From Dyadobacter psychrophilus (GTDB lineage Bacteria; Bacteroidota; Bacteroidia; Cytophagales; Spirosomataceae), in the NCBI RefSeq assembly GCF_900167945.1, contig NZ_FUZA01000009.1, positions 62,001 through 126,000 of the forward strand: 64,000 bases of DNA, written 5' to 3'. The notes below the pieces were generated by a model. The model made no database searches, had not been told where the DNA came from, and worked only from the letters and a program-made list of their open reading frames with translations. The translations under genes were made by a program, and so were the position numbers. Each line of letters begins with the position of its first letter. The first letter of the stretch is position 1. Positions 9,411 to 16,468 of this stretch are shown one piece after another.

Positions 9411-10388
9411 ATGATTTCAGTGGCTTTGTGTACTTACAACGGGGCAAAATATTTGTCTGAGCAGTTGAAGAGCATTGCTGATCAGACACTCCCGGTTGAC
9501 GAATTGGTTGTTTGTGATGACAGGTCGAAGGATAACACCATTGAAATTATTGAATCTTTCGCGAAAGAAAGTGCTTTCCCGGTTCACATTCATATCAATG
9601 AAACGAACCTTGGCTCAACAAAAAATTTTGAAAAGTGCCTCTCCCTATGCACAGGTGATATTATTTTCCTTTGCGACCAGGATGATCAATGGCGGCCCGA
9701 CCGCGTTCAAAAGCAGGCGGATTACCTGAATGCCCATGCGGATAAGGATGCCGTTTTTTGTGATGCCATGAAAATAGGCGATGATTCAAAACCCGTCGGC
9801 AGCACAATCTGGGAGGAAATTGAATTTGATCTAAAAAAGCAGAACAAGTGGAAAGCTGGCAAAGCGCATGAGATCCTGTTCACGGGTTTTATTGTAACGG
9901 GTGCAACATTAGCCATTCGAAAATCGTGTTTGAAACGCTTAATGCCATTTCCGACCAATGTCCCCGACCTTATTCACGACGCGTGGATGGCCATGGTGCT
10001 GAGCCTGGAAGGTAAAATTGATTTCATTCCCGAAACGCTCATTTACTATCGCATCCATTCCAGCCAACAGGTTGGTTTTGGCAATAAGGTGGACAAAGTG
10101 CAGTTGAAAGATCGCCTGAACAGAGACCGCAATAAAAAATTGATTCCGTTAAAAGAAAAAGGAGAAAAGCTCCTGGGTATGTATGCGCTGCTGCAAGCAT
10201 TGCCGTTTGTGCCGCAGGAAAAGCTTGTAAAGTTGGACCTCGCGCAGGAGCATTTTTTCAAACGTGCCGCATTGCCTGATAACCGCCTTTTGCGGCTTCC
10301 AGCTGTGGTCGGCGATGTAGTGAAAGGGCATTATAGTTTTAGCAGCAAAGATTGGTGGTTGCCTGCAATGGGTGATTTATTTGAATAA
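9411..10388 (+). CDS. family 2 glycosyltransferase
   Basis: 325 residues with a GT-A fold. Features are the N-terminal strand ISVALCTYNG (2-11), VVCDDRSKDNT (33-43) that binds the nucleotide sugar, and CDQDDQW (88-94), containing the DxD-type metal motif. The organisation resembles rhamnosyl- and galactosyl-transferases of O-antigen and capsule loci. The C-terminal third is soluble and without membrane helices, so the enzyme acts at the cytoplasmic face. It lies 69 nt after the membrane protein and 14 nt before the DUF5672 gene, which suggests one transcript. Donor and acceptor sugars cannot be deduced. Confidence 0.92.
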   Translation: MISVALCTYNGAKYLSEQLKSIADQTLPVDELVVCDDRSKDNTIEIIESFAKESAFPVHIHINETNLGSTKNFEKCLSLCTGDIIFLCDQDDQWRPDRVQKQADYLNAHADKDAVFCDAMKIGDDSKPVGSTIWEEIEFDLKKQNKWKAGKAHEILFTGFIVTGATLAIRKSCLKRLMPFPTNVPDLIHDAWMAMVLSLEGKIDFIPETLIYYRIHSSQQVGFGNKVDKVQLKDRLNRDRNKKLIPLKEKGEKLLGMYALLQALPFVPQEKLVKLDLAQEHFFKRAALPDNRLLRLPAVVGDVVKGHYSFSSKDWWLPAMGDLFE

Positions 10389-10402
10389 ATGAACAGTTTA
10401 TA

Positions 10403-11161
10403 GTGAAATCAAGCAAAGCGAAATCCTCCGTTGCAGTCGTTATCCCGGTTTATAAATCGGTAATGAGCGACAACGAGAAGTTGTCATTGATGCAATGCAT
10501 GGAGGTTTTAGGCACGTATCCCGTCAAAATTGTTAAACCCGCAAGCCTCGATCTGAATGCTGTAAAAGCAACTTACCCGAACATTGAACTTGTCAGCTTT
10601 GACGATGTGTTTTTTGCGGACGTTGCCGCCTATAACCGGCTTATGATCTCCATTGATTTTTATAAAAAATTTCTTGCTTACGAATACATACTGATCTATC
10701 AACTAGATGCTTACGTATTCCATGATTCACTTTTAGAATGGTGCGCAAAGGGTTTTGACTACATAGGAGCGCCGTCGCTGCACTTGCCCGCTTTCGATTC
10801 GCTGAAAGCCGCGTCTTACCAGCAATTTGCAGATGCGCTCTCAACCCACCGCGTTGTATTCAATGGCGGACTTTCACTGAGGCGCATCCCGGCCATTATT
10901 CGTTATTTAAAGATCTATAATGCATTTTATCCGGCCTGGGTAGGGAATGAAGACATGCTTTTTTCACAGGAAGCAACGCGGCTGATCCCTATGAAATTGT
11001 TTTTAAAACTTCCATCCTGGCACGAAGCATTGGGTTTTGCTTTTGAGAAAAGTCCGGCCGCCACTTATGAGATCACGCAGCACAAACTTCCCTTCGGATG
11101 CCATGCCTGGGAGCGTTATGATCCGCAATTTTGGTCTACATTTATAGTTGAAAATCAATAG
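10403..11161 (+). CDS. DUF5672 family protein, probable glycosyltransferase
   Basis: 252 residues starting with GTG at 10403, 14 nt after the GT2 stop. Domain hallmarks of DUF5672 as I know them are present: an opening strand VAVVIPVYKS, a central YQLDAYVFHDSLLEWC (99-114) with a DxD-like spacing, FDYIGAP (118-124), FNGGLSLRR and NEDMLFSQE, and a closing PFGCHAWE. The arrangement parallels GT-A enzymes: nucleotide binding, an LDAY metal motif, an acidic NED catalytic region. There is no signal peptide. The family is found in polysaccharide loci, but I know of no defined reaction. Together with the two upstream genes it forms a three-gene surface-glycan cassette. Confidence 0.85.
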   Translation: MKSSKAKSSVAVVIPVYKSVMSDNEKLSLMQCMEVLGTYPVKIVKPASLDLNAVKATYPNIELVSFDDVFFADVAAYNRLMISIDFYKKFLAYEYILIYQLDAYVFHDSLLEWCAKGFDYIGAPSLHLPAFDSLKAASYQQFADALSTHRVVFNGGLSLRRIPAIIRYLKIYNAFYPAWVGNEDMLFSQEATRLIPMKLFLKLPSWHEALGFAFEKSPAATYEITQHKLPFGCHAWERYDPQFWSTFIVENQ

Positions 11162-11248
11162 CTTACATTGTTTAACAAATTTTAACAAACTATCAGGAAT
11201 GTTCAGGCGTTCTTGCAGTTAGTTTTAAAAAGTTAACATTGAAATGAC

Positions 11249-12274
11249 ATGAATATCAAAGTGCTTTTGGCAGGAGCAATTGCCATTGTATTTTCATTCA
11301 GTCCAGGTTTTGGACAAATCACCAATAACCCGAAAGTGGAGGAATCTTCTGCGGCTTACGTAAAAATTAAGCGCGTAGAGCTTACCGACCAATTTACGAT
11401 TGTTCATTTGCTGTTTACAGAAAAGTCCAGTCCCCAACCTTTATTTTTTCCTTCTCCGAGAACACCAGATCAACGCATTCCAAAAGAATTTCAGGGCACC
11501 AGTTCAATCTGGCTTGATCCCGAAACAAGATTATACAAACCGGGAGAAGTGGATAAAAAATTCAAATTTATCAAAGCAGATAACATTCCAACAGACTCGC
11601 GGAAAGGTGTTATGCCTGGCGATACGGTCAATTTTGTGGCTTATTTCGAAAGGTTGGACCCGGGCATTGAAGTTTTCGACTTTTATGAAGGACGCAGTTC
11701 CGGCGGAAATCAATCCTGGAATTTTTATGGCATACACATTAAAAACCCGCTGAAAAAAGACGCAAAAGCACCGCAAGCGGCTGCAAAAGTAGACAAACCT
11801 GTGAAAAAGCCCGTTCAGCCTGCGCCTAAGCCAAAAGTTGAAGAAAAACAGGAGCCCGCAGAGGAACCGGTTGCAGCTGAAAAGCCAAAAAGCGGTTTGG
11901 AAAAAATGAAGACTGGTAAAATGGCGGTCGGCGAGACGATCAGTTTGCCTAATGTGTATTTCGAAACGTCAAAAGTAGACCTGCTCCCAGAATCATACGA
12001 AGAGCTTAACACGCTGGTTGACTTGATGAAGGAAAGTGAGAATATTAAAATCAGGGTCGAAGGGCACACGGATAATGTGGGCGATTTTGACAAAAATCTG
12101 GATCTTTCCAGAAAGCGCGCAGAATCGGTCAGGAGTTATTTGATTGAAAAAGGGATCGCTGCCGATCGGATAGAAGCGAAAGGCTACGGAGGTACCCGGC
12201 CATTGGCGAAAGGCACCTCCGAAGTAGAACGCAGCAAAAACAGAAGGGTTGAGTTTGTCGTAACCCAAATGTAA
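11249..12274 (+). CDS. OmpA-family outer-membrane/peptidoglycan-binding protein
   Basis: 341 residues. A signal peptide spans about 1-22 (ends SPGFGQ). A beta-rich domain of about 150 residues follows, then a Lys/Pro/Ala/Glu-rich linker (roughly 170-215). The C-terminal OmpA domain (about 225-341) shows VEGHTDNVGD, LSRKRAESVRSYL and RSKNRRVEF, the peptidoglycan diaminopimelate-binding region. The mature protein probably bridges the outer membrane and cell wall. The N-terminal domain does not look like a transmembrane barrel and could instead bind a ligand. It converges with tpiA, 5 nt away. Confidence 0.9.
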   Translation: MNIKVLLAGAIAIVFSFSPGFGQITNNPKVEESSAAYVKIKRVELTDQFTIVHLLFTEKSSPQPLFFPSPRTPDQRIPKEFQGTSSIWLDPETRLYKPGEVDKKFKFIKADNIPTDSRKGVMPGDTVNFVAYFERLDPGIEVFDFYEGRSSGGNQSWNFYGIHIKNPLKKDAKAPQAAAKVDKPVKKPVQPAPKPKVEEKQEPAEEPVAAEKPKSGLEKMKTGKMAVGETISLPNVYFETSKVDLLPESYEELNTLVDLMKESENIKIRVEGHTDNVGDFDKNLDLSRKRAESVRSYLIEKGIAADRIEAKGYGGTRPLAKGTSEVERSKNRRVEFVVTQM

Positions 12275-12279
12275 TGCTG

Positions 12280-13041
12280 TTATCTTGCCTTGATAATATT
12301 TGTAAACTCCCTGGATTTCAAGGATGCGCCGCCTACCAGGCCGCCGTCGATGTCCGGGGAGCTGAATAATTCAGGAGCGCTCGCTGCTGTAACACTGCCA
12401 CCGTACAAGATAGAAATCTCCTCAGCAACTTCTGCACCATATTTTGATGCAATATGCTGACGCAAAGCTGCATGCATTTCCTGCGCCTGCTCAGCCGAAG
12501 CCGTTAAGCCCGTGCCGATCGCCCAGATTGGCTCGTAAGCAATGATAACCGAAAGCAATTGTTCCTCCGAAAGGTGGAAAAGACTTTCCGTAATCTGGTT
12601 TTTTACAAAGCCGATATAGTCTTCATTCTGGCGCTGGTCCAGCGATTCGCCGCAGCAGAAAATCGGAGAAACGCCGTTTGCTAGCGCTGTATTTACTTTT
12701 TCTGCCAATACAGCATTACTTTCATTAAAATATTGACGGCGCTCGCTGTGTCCGATTAGCACGTATTCCACACCGATAGACTGCAACATTTGAGCCGAAA
12801 TCTCTCCTGTATATGCACCCGAGACCTTGTCTGAACAATTCTGTGCAGCCAAAGCAAAATTCGGTGCGCTTTCCAGATATTTCTTAATAGTAGTGAGATA
12901 AATGGAAGGAGGGCAAAGGATCACTTTTACGTCACTTTGAACCTCATCATTAGCCATATTTACGAGCTCGGAAGTCAGCGCAACTGCTTCATCCAGAACC
13001 TTGTTCATCTTCCAGTTACCTGCAACAATTTTTTTTCGCAT
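12280..13041 (-). CDS. tpiA: triosephosphate isomerase
   Basis: Interconverts dihydroxyacetone phosphate and glyceraldehyde 3-phosphate in glycolysis. 253 residues, normal length. Catalytic residues are in place: K11 in AGNWKMN, H98 in IGHSERR and E170 in AYEPIWAIGTG. The mobile loop 6 spans about 171-181. The phosphate-binding GGS and GGLVGGASL segments occur near the C-terminus. The ATG start at 13041 has a -7 box about 40 nt upstream. It has no glycolytic neighbours here. Confidence 0.97.
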   Translation of the reverse strand: MRKKIVAGNWKMNKVLDEAVALTSELVNMANDEVQSDVKVILCPPSIYLTTIKKYLESAPNFALAAQNCSDKVSGAYTGEISAQMLQSIGVEYVLIGHSERRQYFNESNAVLAEKVNTALANGVSPIFCCGESLDQRQNEDYIGFVKNQITESLFHLSEEQLLSVIIAYEPIWAIGTGLTASAEQAQEMHAALRQHIASKYGAEVAEEISILYGGSVTAASAPELFSSPDIDGGLVGGASLKSREFTNIIKAR

Positions 13042-13080
13042 GAGAAAATTTTTATTGTGAAAAAACGCCTTTTAACGCAA

Positions 13081-13088
13081 CAAAATTA
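13081..13088 (-). promoter_or_regulatory. -7 promoter element for tpiA
   Basis: The minus strand reads TAATTTTG, matching TAnnTTTG exactly. Transcription would begin near 13074, giving a 33-nt leader. No clear TTG lies at the -33 distance, so this is a partial match. Confidence 0.4.
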
Positions 13089-13327
13089 CCATAATTTCAT
13101 CATTTACATTATTATGAATAAATGTTCTAAAAAATCACAGAAACTTTGCACATATAAAGATTTATTTGTGTTTAATTAAGATAAAATGCATTAATTTTAC
13201 TTAGATAACCGATAGTGTCGTTTTCGACACTTACTGTACACAGAGGATAATAAAGACAGAGTTAAGCCATTTATAATCAACGTGTTTTATAATGTTAATA
13301 CCGGATTTTAGAACTTAGAATTTAAAG
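13089..13327. other. divergent intergenic region between tpiA and the PDZ protease gene
   Basis: About 240 AT-rich nt with no credible coding frame. It includes a TATAAT-like hexamer around 13288 and short A/T tracts, but no exact TAnnTTTG box for the rightward gene. I see no hairpin with a T-run. Promoter position for the downstream gene is unresolved. Confidence 0.5.
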
Positions 13328-13335
13328 AAAGGAGG
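13328..13335 (+). promoter_or_regulatory. strong Shine-Dalgarno sequence
   Basis: AAAGGAGG ends 5 nt before the ATG at 13341. It is nearly the perfect anti-SD complement. Bacteroidetes rarely use such sites, and I did not see a comparable one before other genes in this window. Confidence 0.7.
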
Positions 13336-13340
13336 CCACG

Positions 13341-14609
13341 ATGAAAACGTCTAAGTGGTTAATTGTAGCGATCATACTTTTTACGAACAGCATAGCATTT
13401 GCTAATACAGAGGATGTACCCCCCGTTTCCGAGGAAAAGTATGGCTACTTTTTAGATAAAAATCACAAATCTACCCGCATCCCTTTTGAGCTGCATTCAA
13501 ATCTCATCCTTTTGTATGCAAAGATCAACGATACCGATTCCCTCCGCTTCATTTTGGACACGGGGGTAAGTTCCATCATTATCACTGACCCATACGTTCT
13601 TAAACCAGACAAGCTCCGCCTTACCAGAAAAGTAAACCTGACCGGGGCCGGTGAAGGAAAAAGTATTTCCGCGCACGTTGCGATTGATAATAAATTCGCA
13701 ATGGGCCGGCTCAAAGCCAATCACCAGAATATTGTGGTTTTGGAAGAGGATTTTCTGAGACTTTCAGAATATGTTGGTGTGCCTGTTCACGGTATTTTTG
13801 GCTATGAAATTTTCAACAACTTCGTGGTTACGATTGACTTTTCGAAGAAGGAATTGATCTTAATGCGCCCAGATAAATATCGTTACAAGCCAAGTAAAGG
13901 AGATAAGCATCCGCTTATCATTGAGGATACCAAGCCATTTACAGACGCTGTAACACTTTTTGCAGACGGTCGTGAACACCCGATCCGGGTATTGATCGAT
14001 ACAGGTGCAGGACATGCATTGCTTCTGAATAATACACCCAAAGAATCGTTCAGACTTCCCCAAAAAGTGATCCGGGCGCAACTCGGACGTGGTTTAAATG
14101 GTGTCATTAATGGCAATCTGGGCAGAATCGACAAGTTGCGGCTGGGCAGATTTACAATGGATAACATTGTGGCGTCGTTCCCGGACAGCATCGCATTTGG
14201 TTCGAAACTTCGGGCGGGACAGTCGCGCCAGGGAAATATCGGATGTGAATTGCTGCGTCGCTTTAAGGTTACCATGAATTATTCGCAGAGCTATATGGTG
14301 CTCAAACCGGTCAAAAGCCGTTTGCGTGAGAAATTCGAACACGATATGAGCGGCTTGGAGATCCGTGCGGAAGGCATTGACCTGCGTTCTTACATCGTCA
14401 ACCACGTGGCAGAAGATTCCCCGGCATTGAAAGCAGGGCTTTTGGAAGGTGATCAGTTGTTGTTTATCGATGATCATTCTGCTTCCGAAATGAATGTAAG
14501 CGAAATTTACAAATTGCTGCAACGCGGTGACGGCCGGAACATTGATTTGCTGGTAAAACGGAAAGGGGACATTTTCTTTACCCAGATTACCCTGAAAAGA
14601 ATGATTTAG
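13341..14609 (+). CDS. exported aspartyl protease (tandem retropepsin-like domains) with C-terminal PDZ domain
   Basis: 422 residues. A signal peptide spans about 1-22 (ends IAFANTED). There are two retropepsin-like lobes, each with a catalytic Asp: ILDTGVSS (DTG 73-75) and LIDTGAGH (D220-G222). Hydrophobic-hydrophobic-Gly elements (HGIFGYEI, GNIGCELL) follow each. A PDZ domain spans about 340-420, with DSPALKAGLLEGDQLLFID. Single-chain proteins with two DTG lobes and a PDZ domain are common in Bacteroidetes but poorly studied; periplasmic or surface proteolysis is inferred. A strong Shine-Dalgarno sequence precedes it. It lies 35 nt upstream of the mnmD-like gene, which is not obviously related. 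Confidence 0.88.
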   Translation: MKTSKWLIVAIILFTNSIAFANTEDVPPVSEEKYGYFLDKNHKSTRIPFELHSNLILLYAKINDTDSLRFILDTGVSSIIITDPYVLKPDKLRLTRKVNLTGAGEGKSISAHVAIDNKFAMGRLKANHQNIVVLEEDFLRLSEYVGVPVHGIFGYEIFNNFVVTIDFSKKELILMRPDKYRYKPSKGDKHPLIIEDTKPFTDAVTLFADGREHPIRVLIDTGAGHALLLNNTPKESFRLPQKVIRAQLGRGLNGVINGNLGRIDKLRLGRFTMDNIVASFPDSIAFGSKLRAGQSRQGNIGCELLRRFKVTMNYSQSYMVLKPVKSRLREKFEHDMSGLEIRAEGIDLRSYIVNHVAEDSPALKAGLLEGDQLLFIDDHSASEMNVSEIYKLLQRGDGRNIDLLVKRKGDIFFTQITLKRMI

Positions 14610-14644
14610 TTACTTTTAAGCCAAATTAAAATACACGGCTTAAC

Positions 14645-15301
14645 TTGGAACGCCTCATCGTAACCGAAGACGGTTCTCATTCGCTGTACAGTCCGCAGTA
14701 CAATCAGCAATATCATTCATTACAAGGCGCACTGGTCGAAGCAGAGCACATTTATATCAATCTCGGTCTGCGTCCGCTGCTTGAAGAAGCTGAATCTCCG
14801 GTTTATGTTTTCGAAATGGGTTTTGGAACAGGGCTGAATGCTTTCCTGACCTGGAAATTGGCCGATTTGCTCAAAAAAGATATTTACTACGTCGCAGTCG
14901 AAGCCTTTCCCGTTTCCCGGGACGAGGCTTTTTCTTTGAATTATGCTGCATTAACCGGTCAGTCCGGATTTATGGAACTGCACGATTGCCCTTGGTCAGA
15001 GGATTGCGCCCTATCCGGGCATTTTACAATACGGAAAGAGCACTTAAGGGTTCAAGATTTCAAATCAACCGAAAATTTTGATGTAATTTACTATGACGCC
15101 TTCGACCCAAGGGCCCAGCCAGAATTGTGGACATCAGAAATATTTTCACAATTAGCGGCCCAAACGCGTCGGGGAGGCGTATTGGTAACGTATTCATCCA
15201 AAGGAATTGTGAAACGTGCATTGCGTGCAGCAGGTTTTGAGGTGCAACGGCACAAAGGACCGGGGAGAAAAACGCACGTTCTTAAAGCGATAAAAATTTA
15301 A
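14645..15301 (+). CDS. mnmD: MnmD-like tRNA (mnm5s2U34) methyltransferase
   Basis: 218 residues from TTG at 14645; no ATG start is available upstream in frame. The SAM-binding motif is FEMGFGTGLNAFL (56-68). YYDAFDPRAQPELWT is the DAFxPxxxPExW block characteristic of the DUF752/MnmD/MnmC1 family, and KTHVLKAIK closes the fold. The enzyme methylates the 5-aminomethyl group of the wobble uridine. E. coli MnmC has an additional oxidoreductase domain that is absent here, so this is the stand-alone methyltransferase form. It lies 13 nt upstream of gmhA. Family assignment is strong; exact substrate follows from the family. Confidence 0.85.
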   Translation: MERLIVTEDGSHSLYSPQYNQQYHSLQGALVEAEHIYINLGLRPLLEEAESPVYVFEMGFGTGLNAFLTWKLADLLKKDIYYVAVEAFPVSRDEAFSLNYAALTGQSGFMELHDCPWSEDCALSGHFTIRKEHLRVQDFKSTENFDVIYYDAFDPRAQPELWTSEIFSQLAAQTRRGGVLVTYSSKGIVKRALRAAGFEVQRHKGPGRKTHVLKAIKI

Positions 15302-15314
15302 AATCTACATATAA

Positions 15315-15899
15315 ATGGATTACGCGAACATTATCAGTCAGGAATTGAAAGAAGCGCAGAGCGTTTTAGATCAGTTTTTGAACGACCCTATTCAAATTGA
15401 AAAAATAGAAAAAGCGGCCCGTTTGATGGCGGACGCAATTTTGGCAAACGGTAAGATTATTTCCTGTGGAAATGGCGGCTCACATTGTGACGCAATGCAT
15501 TTCGCCGAAGAGCTAACCGGCCGTTATCGTGATAATCGTCGCTCATTGCCCGCAATCGCCATATCCGACGTCAGCCATTTGAGCTGTGTGAGCAATGATT
15601 ATGGTTATGAATTTGTATTTTCTCGTTTTATAGAAGGCCTGGGACAGCCCGGGGATGTCCTTTTTGGATTAAGCACAAGCGGCAATTCCGGAAACATTAT
15701 CCGGGCAACGGAAGCGGCGAGGGCAAAGGGGATGAAAGTGATCATTATGTCTGGGAAAGATGGTGGAAAACTCGCCGGAGTTGCCGATATCGAAATCCGC
15801 GTTCCGCACTTTGGCTACGCCGACCGCATTCAGGAAATACACATCAAGGTGATCCATATTTTCATGCTTTTGATCGAAAAAATGGTTTTGCAGCAATAA
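15315..15899 (+). CDS. gmhA: phosphoheptose isomerase (SIS domain)
   Basis: Converts sedoheptulose 7-phosphate to glycero-manno-heptose 7-phosphate, the first step to ADP-heptose for the LPS core. 194 residues, usual length. The SIS fold has phosphate-binding [11 protein letters not shown] (50-60) and STSGNSGN (120-127). Likely catalytic residues are E65 and H181, with Q173 and H62 nearby. The other heptose genes (hldE, gmhB) are not in the window. The Nudix gene follows 40 nt downstream. Confidence 0.92.
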   Translation: MDYANIISQELKEAQSVLDQFLNDPIQIEKIEKAARLMADAILANGKIISCGNGGSHCDAMHFAEELTGRYRDNRRSLPAIAISDVSHLSCVSNDYGYEFVFSRFIEGLGQPGDVLFGLSTSGNSGNIIRATEAARAKGMKVIIMSGKDGGKLAGVADIEIRVPHFGYADRIQEIHIKVIHIFMLLIEKMVLQQ

Positions 15900-15939
15900 T
15901 TGGGCTATATTATGCTCTGCACACCAATCCCGAATCAAA

Positions 15940-16380
15940 ATGAATGTTCGTCCATCTGCCATTATTTTACAAGATGAGCGCGTGCTCACTTTGCGCTATT
16001 GCTATGGAGATCAGGAGGTTTATGCATTGCCGGGAGGCAATCCTGATCCGGGAGAATGCCTTTCACAGGCACTTGCAAGGGAACTTCATGAGGAGTTGGG
16101 CGTCCAGGCAGAAGTTAGTAAGATGGCTTTATGCGGTGAAGTGATCTGGCCCGAAGTGAAAAAAGAAACACTTCACATTGTTTTTCTGGCCGCCATCACG
16201 GAAGGCGTTCCGGCGCTTAACCCGGTCCACACTTCCGCTTTGGAGATGGTGTGGCTGCCCGTTGCAGAACTGGGCACAAAGCTGTTATATCCGAATGTGG
16301 GTGGGCATATCATTGGCATCTGTGAAAAAGCGGCTAATCCCGGTCACGTTGGCGTGATTGACCAGCCTTATATTAAATAG
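15940..16380 (+). CDS. Nudix hydrolase
   Basis: 146 residues. The Nudix box GX5EX7REUXEEXGU is complete at 33-55: G33, E39, R47-E48, E51-E52, G54. The enzyme should hydrolyse a nucleoside diphosphate linked to another group, using Mg ions. Substrate is not predictable from the box. The short length without an extra domain suits a house-cleaning pyrophosphatase. The leader sequence just before the ATG lacks a Shine-Dalgarno site. It is the last of a same-strand run with mnmD and gmhA. Confidence 0.9.
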   Translation: MNVRPSAIILQDERVLTLRYCYGDQEVYALPGGNPDPGECLSQALARELHEELGVQAEVSKMALCGEVIWPEVKKETLHIVFLAAITEGVPALNPVHTSALEMVWLPVAELGTKLLYPNVGGHIIGICEKAANPGHVGVIDQPYIK

Positions 16381-16437
16381 GGGATTTTAGATTTTCCATA
16401 TATTTTCTCTTCGTTTCTATAAAAGAGAAACATACCG

Positions 16438-16445
16438 TACTTTTG
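16438..16445 (+). promoter_or_regulatory. -7 promoter element for the SWIM-SNF2 helicase
   Basis: TACTTTTG matches TAnnTTTG exactly and ends 23 nt before the ATG at 16469. No TTG lies at the expected -33. An 8-bp inverted repeat TTTCTCTT/AAGAGAAA (16404-16411 and 16423-16430) sits just upstream and might be an operator. Confidence 0.4.
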
Positions 16446-16468
16446 CATTTTAAATGGCAGCAGGGTAA

